Of a DNA stretch of 20,114 bases, positions 7,182 through 15,095 are shown piece by piece. Made by a program: the position numbers and the translations under genes. Under the pieces are notes generated by a model. It was not told the origin of the DNA, did no database searches, and saw nothing but the letters and a program-made list of their open reading frames with translations. How positions within the stretch are numbered: the first letter of the stretch is position 1; each line of letters opens with the position of its first letter. This DNA is from a virus, in IMG/VR virus record IMGVR_UViG_3300006802_000803, positions 1 through 20,114 of that record; one strand, given 5' to 3'.

Positions 7182-7979
7182 ATGACGCAAAACGCACAAA
7201 CGAAACCTCAGCAACAAGAAGTTGTTGAGAAGAAAAACACGGCTGTTGTAGATTTAGGATCTTTTGAGGCAGATGCCTCTTTAGGTCTTCAAGACTTACA
7301 ACAAGACGATCTAGCAACACCAAGGATAAAAATTCTTATGAATGGTTCTGATGAATTAGAGGCAGATGAAAACCTCAAGATGGGACAGATTTATAACAAT
7401 GTCACTGGTGAAGCTTATGACGGTAAAGAAGGTATTATAGTTATACCATGTGCTTATGAAAGACAGTACGCAGAATGGACTACAACAAGAGGTAAAGGTA
7501 ATCCTCCTGTAAATACTTACAAAGCTGATAGCGATATCTTAACCAAGACAAATAGAAGTAAAGAGGACAATAAAGATTACTTAGACAACGGTAATTATAT
7601 TGAGACAAATGCAAATCATTTTGTCATTGTATATGATTCAAAGACAGGCGTTGGCACTCCTGCTTTAATCACAATGAAGTCTACACAATTAAAGAAGAGT
7701 AGAAAATGGAACAGCATGATGTTGAACATAAGAATACCAGGATCTAAAGGTCCTTTTAATCCTCCTTCTTTTAGTCATATGTATAAACTTAAAGTAAAAA
7801 AGGAAGACAATGACAAAGGTAAATGGTTTGGTTGGGATATTGAATTAGTAGGTCCTATTACAAATATGGAGATATATAATCAAGCTAAACTATTTCACTC
7901 CAGTATAAAGTCGGGTGAGGTACAAGCTAAACCAGAACAAGATCAAGAATCATCTGGTACAACACAAACACCATTCTAA
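7182..7979 (+). CDS. Putative ssDNA-binding/recombination accessory protein
   Basis: 265 residues. AAGGAG lies 6 bases before the ATG. The N-terminus is Gln/Lys-rich and probably disordered. The central part (about 40-240) has TPRIKILMNGSDEL, IIVIPCAYERQYAEW, ALITMKSTQLKKSRKWNSMM and KLKVKKEDNDKGKWFGWDIE, an arrangement I associate with a family of phage replication-operon proteins often annotated as DNA-binding or SSB-like. The C-terminus is flexible and ends TTQTPF, reminiscent of the DxPF tip by which bacterial SSB recruits partners. The evidence is position (just upstream of primase, helicase and polymerase) plus this weak resemblance; a structure-based search could overturn it. An intrinsic terminator follows. 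Confidence 0.5.
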   Translation: MTQNAQTKPQQQEVVEKKNTAVVDLGSFEADASLGLQDLQQDDLATPRIKILMNGSDELEADENLKMGQIYNNVTGEAYDGKEGIIVIPCAYERQYAEWTTTRGKGNPPVNTYKADSDILTKTNRSKEDNKDYLDNGNYIETNANHFVIVYDSKTGVGTPALITMKSTQLKKSRKWNSMMLNIRIPGSKGPFNPPSFSHMYKLKVKKEDNDKGKWFGWDIELVGPITNMEIYNQAKLFHSSIKSGEVQAKPEQDQESSGTTQTPF

Positions 7980-7987
7980 TTTAACTT

Positions 7988-8023
7988 GGGGGTGGTGCTG
8001 GGTTATAGGCCACCCCCTTTTTT
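7988..8023 (+). terminator. Rho-independent terminator between ssDNA-binding candidate and primase
   Basis: A perfect 8-bp GC-rich stem, GGGGGTGG (7988-7995) with CCACCCCC (8010-8017), a 14-base loop and six T (8018-8023). It is the clearest intrinsic terminator in the window. It would lower transcription of the primase-helicase-polymerase block relative to the highly needed protein upstream, because the next gene starts only 15 bases later without an obvious promoter of its own. Confidence 0.9.
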
Positions 8024-8037
8024 AACAAAGGTAGGAA

Positions 8038-9564
8038 ATGTTAGAATACGATATTGGTACGTTTAAAAATATTTTTAGAGGCTTAGATAGAGCCTATGGA
8101 CAATATCGTGTGGGTGAACAAAAAGAAAATGGTAAGCAAGGTGGTAAAGCTTACATAACAAAAGGTCAGATTACTGATCAAATGTGGCATGATCATCTAG
8201 AGGGTAATGATCCTAGTTTAGGTATTATTCCTATTATGGATGACTCTAAATGCTATTGGGGTTGTATTGATGTTGATATGTATCCTCTTAATCTTAAAGA
8301 ATTAGTACAAAAAATAAATAAAAAGGGATTGCCTTTGGTAGTGTGTCGATCTAAATCAGGTGGTGCACACATATTTATTTTTACAAAAGAGCCTGTCACG
8401 GCTTCTTTAATGCGTGATAAATTAGCAGACTTCGCAGCTTTCTTAGGTTTTGCTAATTGTGAAATTTTTCCTAAACAAATTGAAATTAGAGCAGACAGAG
8501 GAGATACAGGTAACTTCTTAAACTTACCTTACTTTGGTGCACATAAAGAAACCAATAATAGATATGCAATAGACAATAATGGTAAACCTTACAGTTTAAC
8601 AGAATTTTTTACTTTACACAATAAACTCGCTTTAACAGGAGTAGAGTTACAAGACTTATCTACTACAAAAAAGAAAGACAGTTTGTTTGATGGACCGCCT
8701 TGTTTAGAACATTTAATGAATGAGAAGATACCAGAAGGTGGTAGAGATAATACTTTATATCAATACGCTGTATACGCTAAGAAGAAGTGGCCAGATGAAT
8801 GGCAGGACAAAATAGATGAGTTTAATCATAAGTTCATGGATCCTATATTACCTTCTAAACAAGTATTAAAGACAGTTAATCAACACGAAAAAAAAGAATA
8901 TCAATTCAAGTGTAAGGATCAGCCAATGTGTTCTGTATGTAATTCACAACTATGCAGGACTCGTAAGTTTGGTATAGGCAATGACTATGATCATGATGTT
9001 ACTGATCTTACAAAGTATGAGTCAGATGAGTCTGTATGGTTTTTAAATGTAGATGGTAGAAGACTATGTATTAGCACAGACGAGTTTTTTGATCAAGCTA
9101 AGTTTAGAAAAGCTTGTATGAATACTTTAAATGTATTGCCTAATAAGATGGCAGCTCGTGACTGGGACGCTAGGATACAGGCTTTATTAGCCATGGTAGA
9201 AGTTATAGAAATGCCAGAAGAAGTTACTAAGGTAGGTAGATTTGATAATTATATGGAGTCTTTCTTATCTGATCAAGGTGAGGCTATGACTATAGATGAA
9301 ATTTTAATTGACAAAGCATGGTCACCTGAGGATGAAGAAGTTACTTACTTCAAACTATCTTCCCTAGAAAATTATTTAACTAAGAAAAGATTTACTAATT
9401 TTAGCTCTACACAAATGTGTGCAAGAATAAGAGAATTAAATGGTGACTCTATCAAAAAGAAAATACGGGGTAAGGTTCATCACCTATGGTTTGTACCTAG
9501 GTTAAAAGATACAGATAGATCCGATCTACCTCTACCTAACTTAGATCCTAAGGTGCCTTTCTAA
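8038..9564 (+). CDS. Archaeo-eukaryotic-type DNA primase (TOTE/AEP superfamily)
   Basis: 508 residues. The N-terminal catalytic domain has AEP hallmarks: WGCIDVD (74-80) with the metal-binding Asp78 and Asp80, CRSKSGGAHIFIF (103-115) with the conserved SGGxH, EIFPKQ (142-147), and NLPYFG. A cysteine cluster follows (C292, C298, C301, C306, in CKDQPMCSVC and CNSQLC, then KFGIG), as in primase C-terminal zinc modules of the TOTE-type AEPs. A further helical/winged-helix-like region occupies the C-terminus, which ends LDPKVPF. It should make primers for the polymerase encoded downstream and may also extend DNA. It differs from DnaG and T7 gp4, since no TOPRIM or RecA-like helicase is present. 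The stop overlaps the helicase start (TAATG). Confidence 0.85.
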   Translation: MLEYDIGTFKNIFRGLDRAYGQYRVGEQKENGKQGGKAYITKGQITDQMWHDHLEGNDPSLGIIPIMDDSKCYWGCIDVDMYPLNLKELVQKINKKGLPLVVCRSKSGGAHIFIFTKEPVTASLMRDKLADFAAFLGFANCEIFPKQIEIRADRGDTGNFLNLPYFGAHKETNNRYAIDNNGKPYSLTEFFTLHNKLALTGVELQDLSTTKKKDSLFDGPPCLEHLMNEKIPEGGRDNTLYQYAVYAKKKWPDEWQDKIDEFNHKFMDPILPSKQVLKTVNQHEKKEYQFKCKDQPMCSVCNSQLCRTRKFGIGNDYDHDVTDLTKYESDESVWFLNVDGRRLCISTDEFFDQAKFRKACMNTLNVLPNKMAARDWDARIQALLAMVEVIEMPEEVTKVGRFDNYMESFLSDQGEAMTIDEILIDKAWSPEDEEVTYFKLSSLENYLTKKRFTNFSSTQMCARIRELNGDSIKKKIRGKVHHLWFVPRLKDTDRSDLPLPNLDPKVPF

Positions 9565-11150
9565 TGAAAACAAAAATAATATTAGGACCACCAGGAACAG
9601 GTAAAACAGAATATTTACTTCGTAAAGTAGAAGAACAATTAGAGGCTGGCGTAAAAGCAGAGCACATAGGATATTTTGCTTATACAGTAAAAGCAGCTAA
9701 TGAAGCACGGACCAGGGCTATGGGTAGATTTAAATTTTTAGATAAAAAAGATTTTATATATTTTAGAACACTACATAGTTTAGCTTTTAAACAATTAGGT
9801 CTAACTAAAGATGATGTTATGAAAGACAATCATTACAAAGAGTTATCAGATTTATTAGGTATCAAACTATCTAACACTAATCGTAAAATGGACAGCACAG
9901 GATTTCAATTACAAGATGATATGTTTGCTAAAGTCATAGACATGGCAAGAGTTAGAAACGTTACACTGAAAGAACAATTTCACGAGATGTCTCACATGGA
10001 AGGTGGATGGATGAAATTAAAATACATAGCAGACGGTATAAAAGAATATAAAAAGACTCGTAAGCTATATGATTTTACAGATATGATTATAGAATTTAGT
10101 AAAGCAAACAACGATGAAATGATTCCTAAGCTTGATATACTTATCATAGATGAAGCTCAAGATCTGCTACCTATACAATGGAAAATGGTCAAAAAGATTA
10201 TGAAAAAAGCAGGTGAAATATATATAGCGGGTGATGATGATCAATCTATATTTAAATGGGCGGGTGCAAATCCTGAGGACTTAATAGGTTTACAGGGTGA
10301 TAGATATATATTAGATAAATCACACAGAGTTCCTGCGGCTGTTCATAAAATATCTACAAAATTAATTAACAAAGTACAAAATAGAATACCTAAGGTATGG
10401 AAACCTAAAACCAGAGCTACACAATACGGTATTATTAAAGATGCAGAAGGGCTAGCTCATGGCACTGTAACTCATCATGTAACACGAGGATCTGTTTACA
10501 AACAAATTGAAAGAGATAAAGGTGAATGGTTAGTGATGGCTAGAGATAACTATACTTTAGAACAAGTAGCTGATGAGATGAAAACAAAGGGTTTTTATTT
10601 TTCTATGCATGGCCAGCCTTCCGTTAGTAATAAAAGATTGACTGCCATTATGGCTTGGACAGATATATCTAAAAATGAAAAATCAATATCTTTAGATAGA
10701 GTAAGAACAATGTATCACTATATGACAGTAAAAAAAGGTGTCGCTTATGGTCATAAAGGCTTAACGCATGCAGATCCTGATAAACTTTATAGCTATGAAC
10801 AATTAGCTGTGTACCATGGTTTATTGATACCACGTCATCGAATATGGCATCATGCCTTGGATCGAATGCCAGCACATGAGATTACTTACATAGTTTCTTT
10901 ATTACGTAGAAAAGAGAAACTGAATCAAGAACCTCGGATCAATTTATCAACTATACACGGTGCTAAAGGGGGAGAAGCAGATAATGTAGCATTACTTGCT
11001 GATTTACCTAGGAAGGCAGATGAAGCGTATTATAAAGATCCTGACAATGAGAGACGGGTGTTTTATGTAGGTATGACAAGGACCAAAAAGAATTTACACT
11101 TAGTAAGATCCGATACGGATAGGGAGTTTAAAGAGATGTTTTATGACTAG
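9564..11150 (+). CDS. UvrD/Rep-type superfamily 1 DNA helicase
   Basis: 528 residues. SF1A motifs are all recognisable: Walker A GPPGTGKT (8-15), motif Ia FAYTVKAANEA (about 38-48), motif II DEAQD (196-200), motif III AGDDDQSIFKWAGA (222-235), motif IV KSHRVP, motif V STIHGAKGGEADNV and motif VI YVGMTRTKKNL near the C-terminus. It should unwind DNA ahead of the phage polymerase or during recombination. Compared with UvrD (about 720) it is short because the 1B/2B insertions are reduced, closer to phage Dda-like sizes. The gene is coupled to the primase by a 1-base overlap and to the next gene by 8 bases. Confidence 0.93.
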   Translation: MKTKIILGPPGTGKTEYLLRKVEEQLEAGVKAEHIGYFAYTVKAANEARTRAMGRFKFLDKKDFIYFRTLHSLAFKQLGLTKDDVMKDNHYKELSDLLGIKLSNTNRKMDSTGFQLQDDMFAKVIDMARVRNVTLKEQFHEMSHMEGGWMKLKYIADGIKEYKKTRKLYDFTDMIIEFSKANNDEMIPKLDILIIDEAQDLLPIQWKMVKKIMKKAGEIYIAGDDDQSIFKWAGANPEDLIGLQGDRYILDKSHRVPAAVHKISTKLINKVQNRIPKVWKPKTRATQYGIIKDAEGLAHGTVTHHVTRGSVYKQIERDKGEWLVMARDNYTLEQVADEMKTKGFYFSMHGQPSVSNKRLTAIMAWTDISKNEKSISLDRVRTMYHYMTVKKGVAYGHKGLTHADPDKLYSYEQLAVYHGLLIPRHRIWHHALDRMPAHEITYIVSLLRRKEKLNQEPRINLSTIHGAKGGEADNVALLADLPRKADEAYYKDPDNERRVFYVGMTRTKKNLHLVRSDTDREFKEMFYD

Positions 11151-11424
11151 ATCAAAAAGTGCGAAAGGTGTTATGGGTGAGTTAGCCGTAGCTACTAAGT
11201 ATATCAGAAAAGGTTATTGGGTTGCAATGGCTATGTGTCCGCAGTGTCCTTTTGATTTAGTGGTTGTAGATAAAAAGGGAAAATGTAGACTTATAGATGC
11301 AAAAACTGTGTCAATTCGTAAGACGGGTAGGCAAAAGGGTGTGAAGATTAATAGAATGTTAAATCAAAAACAGAAAGAAATGGAGATAGAAATAGAATAT
11401 GTCGACCCAAAGACCACTATTTGA
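11143..11424 (+). CDS. Small PD-(D/E)XK nuclease, Holliday-junction-resolvase-like
   Basis: 93 residues. The pattern Glu13 (MGELAVA), Asp38 (CPFDLVVV) and Asp52-Ala-Lys54 (RLIDAKT) matches the PD-(D/E)XK metal-dependent nuclease core in the compact arrangement seen in archaeal-type Hjc resolvases and related phage endonucleases. The N-terminus is basic (TRSKSAKG). A likely role is resolution or debranching of replication/recombination intermediates. It starts inside the end of the helicase gene and ends 26 bases inside the polymerase gene, so it is translated with the replisome. A Cys pair (MCPQC, 32-35) precedes Asp38 and is unusual. Confidence 0.8.
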   Translation: MTRSKSAKGVMGELAVATKYIRKGYWVAMAMCPQCPFDLVVVDKKGKCRLIDAKTVSIRKTGRQKGVKINRMLNQKQKEMEIEIEYVDPKTTI

Positions 11425-13270
11425 ACCACCTAAAGAGTGGAATGCACCACAATCCTTTCCTGATTTATCACAGGCAAAGGAGATAGCAATAGATTTAGAG
11501 ACTTATGATCCTGGAATCAAGGACACCGGACCAGGTTGGGCTACAGGTAATGGACATGTTGTAGGTATAGCAATCGCAGTAGATGGATTCAAAGGTTATT
11601 ATCCCCTAAGACATGAAGGGGGCGGTAACTTTGATGAAGATATTGTCAGAGAAATATTTAAAAAAGGTTTTGAAAACAATGCAGATAAAATTTTTCACAA
11701 TGCAAGTTATGACATAGGTTGGTTGAAACGCTGGGGTATCAATGTCAAAGGTAGAATAATTGATACAATGATAGCTGCAGCATTGATTGATGAAAACAGA
11801 ATGCCAGGTCAGTACAATTTAAATGCAGTAGCAAGAGATTATATACAAGAAAAGAAAGATGAGTCTTTGTTATATGAAGCAGCACAAGCTTGGCAAATTG
11901 ATGCTAAAGCAGAGATGTATAAATTACCTTATCAATATGTAGGTCCTTACGCAGAGCAGGACGCAGATCTTACACTAAGATTATGGCAAGCACTCAAAGT
12001 AGAGATGAATAGACAAGAGTTACACCATATATTTTATTTAGAATCAGAATTATTACCTGTCTTAGTGGAGATGAAATGGAAAGGTGTCAGAATAGATTTA
12101 GAGAAAGCTGACACATTAAAGAAACAGATACTAGCCAAAGAAAAAAAATTATTATTGGAAATAAAAAAAGATGTGGGTTTTGAAGTAGAAGTATTTGCTC
12201 CTAGCTCGGTGGCTAAAGCATTTGATAAAAAGAAAATACCGTACAATAAAACACCCACGGGATTACCTAGTTTTGATAAAAATTTCTTAGGAACATTACA
12301 AGATCCTCTATCTAAAAAGATAGTTGAGTCAAGAGAATTATTTAAAGCTAGGTCTACGTTTATAGATTCTTTACTAAAACATGAGAAAAATGGCCGTATT
12401 CATGGCGAAATTAATCAATTAAAATCAGATCAAGGTGGTACAATTACAGGTAGATTAAGTATGTCTAATCCTAATTTACAGCAGATACCAGCTAGAAATC
12501 AAAACATTGGTCCTTTAATTCGATCTTTGTTTATACCAGAAGAAGGCTGTAGTTGGGGTAGCTTTGATTACTCACAGCAAGAACCTCGATTGGTTGTACA
12601 CTTCGCAGCTCTTACTCATGGTGGTCTTGATGGTGCCGATGAGTTTGTAGATTCTTACAGAGAAACGAATGATACAGACTTTCACCAGATAGCTGCAGAG
12701 ATGGCAGGGATAGATCGTAAAGTTGCTAAGACCATGAACCTCGGACTATTCTATGGTATGGGTCAAAAGAAATTAGGTAGTGAATTAGGAATGGGTGAAG
12801 ATGATACAAAAGAATTATTTGAGAAGTATCATAGTCGTGTGCCTTTTGTAAAACAATTGATGAGTCTTGCTAGTAAGACAGCAAATGATAATGGCCAGGT
12901 CAGAACTATCTTAGGTCGTGTCTGTCATTTTGATTTATGGGAACCTACTAAGTGGGGAGTGCATAAAGCGTTAGCACGTGATGAGGCAATGCGTAAGTAT
13001 GGATCTAATTTAAAAAGAGCTTTTATATATAAAGCTTTAAATAAACTTATCCAGGGTAGTGCAGCTGATCAAACTAAAAAAGCAATGATAGAAGTATACA
13101 AAGCTGGTATTACACCTCACATACAAGTACACGATGAATTAAATTGTTCTTGCAGAGATGAAAAAGATATCAAATTAATAAAAGAGATTATGGAAAACTG
13201 TATTGAGTTAGAAGTACCAAGTAAAGTAGATCCAAAGATAGGAACATCATGGGGAACGATAAAAAATTAA
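11399..13270 (+). CDS. Family A DNA polymerase with 3'-5' exonuclease
   Basis: 623 residues. Exonuclease motifs: DLE (Asp32, Glu34), HNASYD (100-105) and YAEQD (184-188), all acidic residues intact, so proofreading is expected. Polymerase motifs: A, DYSQQEPR with Asp390 and steric-gate Glu395; B, KTMNLGLFYG with Lys444 and Tyr452; C, HDE (578-580). There is no 5'-3' exonuclease domain, and the length fits phage Pol I enzymes. In motif B the residue matching E. coli Phe762 is Leu448, a variant reported in virioplankton polymerases. In motif A a Pro replaces the usual Leu after the gate Glu. It is the replicative polymerase, encoded after primase, helicase and nuclease with overlapping ends. 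Confidence 0.96.
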   Translation: MSTQRPLFEPPKEWNAPQSFPDLSQAKEIAIDLETYDPGIKDTGPGWATGNGHVVGIAIAVDGFKGYYPLRHEGGGNFDEDIVREIFKKGFENNADKIFHNASYDIGWLKRWGINVKGRIIDTMIAAALIDENRMPGQYNLNAVARDYIQEKKDESLLYEAAQAWQIDAKAEMYKLPYQYVGPYAEQDADLTLRLWQALKVEMNRQELHHIFYLESELLPVLVEMKWKGVRIDLEKADTLKKQILAKEKKLLLEIKKDVGFEVEVFAPSSVAKAFDKKKIPYNKTPTGLPSFDKNFLGTLQDPLSKKIVESRELFKARSTFIDSLLKHEKNGRIHGEINQLKSDQGGTITGRLSMSNPNLQQIPARNQNIGPLIRSLFIPEEGCSWGSFDYSQQEPRLVVHFAALTHGGLDGADEFVDSYRETNDTDFHQIAAEMAGIDRKVAKTMNLGLFYGMGQKKLGSELGMGEDDTKELFEKYHSRVPFVKQLMSLASKTANDNGQVRTILGRVCHFDLWEPTKWGVHKALARDEAMRKYGSNLKRAFIYKALNKLIQGSAADQTKKAMIEVYKAGITPHIQVHDELNCSCRDEKDIKLIKEIMENCIELEVPSKVDPKIGTSWGTIKN

Positions 13271-13443
13271 AAATTTTAGATGCTGAATGTTACAACTGCA
13301 AAGAAATTATTGTTCCTGTGGATCAAAAAAGAAAAGAGGAGGGCAGACAAATTTACTCGTGTCCTAACTGTGGTGAGGAGTTTTTTGTTGAAAATACTAT
13401 TGTTTTTGAAGCAGAAGAGGACGAAATTGTTACTTATCATTGA
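13249..13443 (+). CDS. Zinc-ribbon protein
   Basis: 64 residues. Two CxxC knuckles, CYNC (14-17) and CPNC (38-41), separated by a basic beta-hairpin-like stretch, form a typical zinc ribbon; an acidic tail (EAEEDEIVTYH) follows. Such small ribbons bind nucleic acid or partner proteins and can act as transcription or replication accessory factors. The start lies 22 bases inside the polymerase gene, so the gene is probably translated with it. A frame-shifted open frame over the same bases has no such pattern and is a shadow. Confidence 0.8.
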   Translation: MGNDKKLKILDAECYNCKEIIVPVDQKRKEEGRQIYSCPNCGEEFFVENTIVFEAEEDEIVTYH

Positions 13444-13468
13444 CATGTCCCATATAATTAGGTAAATT

Positions 13469-13570
13469 ATGGGGATACATTGGTTAAATATATTTATAGT
13501 TATTGTGTTTTTAGCAATCTTTTGGAAACAAATATTAATAGCTATAGCTGTGCTAACCTTATTATTTTAG
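13469..13570 (+). CDS. 33-residue single-span membrane peptide
   Basis: The reading frame runs from ATG 13469 to TAG 13570. It starts MGIHWLN, then a hydrophobic stretch of about 25 residues (IFIVIVFLAIFW, KQ, ILIAIAVLTLLF) runs to the C-terminus with one Lys-Gln pair in the middle, so it could cross the membrane once or form a hairpin. AGG lies 6 bases upstream, and a perfect TATAAT (13453-13458) precedes it. The following gene has its Shine-Dalgarno at this stop codon. Function unknown. Confidence 0.5.
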   Translation: MGIHWLNIFIVIVFLAIFWKQILIAIAVLTLLF

Positions 13571-13580
13571 GAGAAAGTAA

Positions 13581-13697
13581 ATGAAAATAGATAAAAGATC
13601 AAAAGAAAGTGTTTATATAACAATCAATGGTTGGGTTTATTATATTGATGATTCAACAGGAGAACAAATAATGCAAAAATGGAAGGAATCAAAGTAA
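13581..13697 (+). CDS. 38-residue basic protein of unknown function
   Basis: The frame runs from ATG 13581 to TAA 13697. GGAG (13570-13573), overlapping the preceding stop, lies 7 bases before the start. The peptide starts MKIDKRSKESVYITINGWVY, then YIDDSTGEQIMQKW and KESK: a likely beta-hairpin with a short helix, no membrane segment. Its stop is immediately followed by the next ATG (TAAATG), so translation is probably coupled. Confidence 0.55.
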   Translation: MKIDKRSKESVYITINGWVYYIDDSTGEQIMQKWKESK

Positions 13698-13847
13698 ATG
13701 AACCCCGCAAAATATAAATCAGTTGCCGTGTCGTTAAACATATGGCGATTGTTAAAACTGTTAGGTGCTGATGATTTTAGATCAGTCGGTAAAGTCATTG
13801 AATGGCTTTGTATACAGGAATGTAAAAAACGAAACATTGAGGTATGA
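13698..13847 (+). CDS. 49-residue ribbon-helix-helix-like protein
   Basis: The frame runs from ATG 13698 to TGA 13847, with AAGGAA 9 bases upstream. The order of predicted elements, a short strand (YKSVAVS), helix (LNIWRLLKLLGAD), turn and second helix (SVGKVIEWLCIQECKKRN), and the 49-residue length fit the Arc/CopG class of dimeric DNA-binding repressors. I infer this from pattern only. If correct it would be a candidate phage transcription regulator. The stop overlaps the next start (ATGA). Confidence 0.5.
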   Translation: MNPAKYKSVAVSLNIWRLLKLLGADDFRSVGKVIEWLCIQECKKRNIEV

Positions 13848-14311
13848 GTTTTTGTCCACAGTGCATGTGCCCCGAACATCCGAACATGTCGTGCATATGG
13901 TGTGGATGCTTACACATAGAAGAAATAAAGGAGAAAAAAGAAATGAAAAAAGACGAAGCAATTAAAATTTTATTAAAATATGTCGAGACCGATCATGCAG
14001 ACCACACTTTACAAGAGGCTGTACAGGTCTTAAAAGACGAAAAAAAAGAACCAAAAAAGTTTAGAGTAGCTGTTAAACAAACAACGACACTACACTATGA
14101 AGTTTTGCACGATAGTCTAGAGGAGGCCATAGACGAAGTGCAGAAAAAAGTAAACGAGAGGGACTGGGGTACTTTACTAACATTTCCTCCTGGGTCTCCT
14201 GATTACATCCCTATCCCTCCTTTTACTGAATACGAAATTAAGGATGTGTTTGTCAAAGAACATGTACTTAAACCTAATCCCCACAGCGAAGGGGGTTCAT
14301 CTGACACCTAG
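13844..14311 (+). CDS. Protein with N-terminal Cys-rich zinc-finger-like segment, function unknown
   Basis: 155 residues from ATG 13844. The first 22 residues contain CPQCMC and CIWCGC (Cys 4, 7, 9, 17, 20, 22), a likely zinc-binding knuckle pair. After a Lys/Glu linker, a second in-frame ATG at 13943 starts MKKDEAIKILLKYVETD and has a strong AAGGAGA about 9 bases upstream, while ATG 13844 has only a GAGG placed very close. A 122-residue form lacking the finger is therefore possible or even dominant. The body has a small helical part, a beta-rich part (FRVAVKQTTTLHYEV) and a Pro-rich tail. I do not recognise the family. Confidence 0.6.
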   Translation: MSFCPQCMCPEHPNMSCIWCGCLHIEEIKEKKEMKKDEAIKILLKYVETDHADHTLQEAVQVLKDEKKEPKKFRVAVKQTTTLHYEVLHDSLEEAIDEVQKKVNERDWGTLLTFPPGSPDYIPIPPFTEYEIKDVFVKEHVLKPNPHSEGGSSDT

Positions 14312-14312
14312 A

Positions 14313-14429
14313 ATGAAACATAGGGGTACCAATGCATTTTATCTTCGCAATCCTTTCGTGCTCGGTATTCCTAATCCTTACCTCTATAAGATAGGAAGTG
14401 GTGTGACAGCCCGGAGAGACGGGCACTAA
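14313..14429 (+). CDS. 38-residue basic ORF, possibly coding
   Basis: The frame runs from ATG 14313, two bases after the preceding stop, to TAA 14429. It encodes MKHRGTNAFYLRNPFVLGIP, then NPYLYKIGSGVTARRDGH. No clear Shine-Dalgarno is seen, so translation would rely on coupling. Near its 3' end GCCCG (14409-14413) and CGGGC (14420-14424) can form a GC-rich hairpin directly before the ribosome binding site of the oxygenase gene. The DNA may therefore work as an RNA element rather than, or as well as, a gene. Confidence 0.35.
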   Translation: MKHRGTNAFYLRNPFVLGIPNPYLYKIGSGVTARRDGH

Positions 14430-14438
14430 GGAGAAAGT

Positions 14439-15095
14439 ATGGAAAAACAGATTAGTTATGATTTATATACGCCTTTCGGACCACGGATCCTGAAAAGTTC
14501 GATACCTCAAAACATTGTTGATGAAGTAAATAAAAAGGCAGATGATATCTTAGATGATGAAAAAAAATCAGAACAATTAGATTACAGTGGCAATTTGGCA
14601 GGTAATGTAAAGAAAGAAATCGCTTTGTCGTTGGGTGAAATTAAGTCACTAGAATTAGTGGTTAATAAATTAGTGACGGAGTATATATTAAAGACAGTGG
14701 GTAGTCAATTTAACCCTGAAACTACGAACATGACGTATACGTCATGGGTCGTTAGTCAGTACGCTGGTGATTTTAACCCTGTACATATACATGATTCGCA
14801 GCTATCGGGTGTGTTTTTTTTAAAAGTTCCGCCAGGATACGAAGAAGAATACAGAAGAGAAGATCATTATCCGAGTGTGGGTTGTTTAGAATTTTTAGGG
14901 AGTGTGCCGAATACCTTTAGTAAACATTCGTATATGGCTAAACCCCAGATAGGTGACTTATATTTATTTCCTAGTTGGTTGTCGCACCAGGTCTATCCGT
15001 TTCGCAGTGAAGGGGAGCGTAGATCAATGGCATTTAATATTCACTTACGAGCCAAGGCTCCCGGAACAGACGTTGGTAAGGGCATTGATAAGTAA
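14439..15095 (+). CDS. 2-oxoglutarate/Fe(II)-dependent oxygenase-like protein
   Basis: 218 residues; GGAG lies 6-7 bases before the start. The C-terminal half shows the double-stranded beta-helix pattern of phage putative 2OG-Fe(II) oxygenases: NPVHIHDSQLSGVFFLKVP with His116/His118 as proximal metal ligands, LFPSWLSHQVYPF with His183 as distal ligand, and GERRSMAFNI with an Arg about 11 residues later for the 2-oxoglutarate carboxylate. Such enzymes hydroxylate proteins, small molecules or nucleic acid bases; the phage substrate is not known. The N-terminal 90 residues are helical. The last A of its stop is the first base of the next ATG. Confidence 0.75.
   Translation: MEKQISYDLYTPFGPRILKSSIPQNIVDEVNKKADDILDDEKKSEQLDYSGNLAGNVKKEIALSLGEIKSLELVVNKLVTEYILKTVGSQFNPETTNMTYTSWVVSQYAGDFNPVHIHDSQLSGVFFLKVPPGYEEEYRREDHYPSVGCLEFLGSVPNTFSKHSYMAKPQIGDLYLFPSWLSHQVYPFRSEGERRSMAFNIHLRAKAPGTDVGKGIDK

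Noticed and set aside
13440-13458. TTGACA and TATAAT, both perfect, close together before the 33-residue membrane peptide
   Set aside because: The spacer is only 7 bases, so they cannot work together as one sigma70 promoter. The TATAAT may act alone with a weak upstream -35, but I could not identify one with good spacing.
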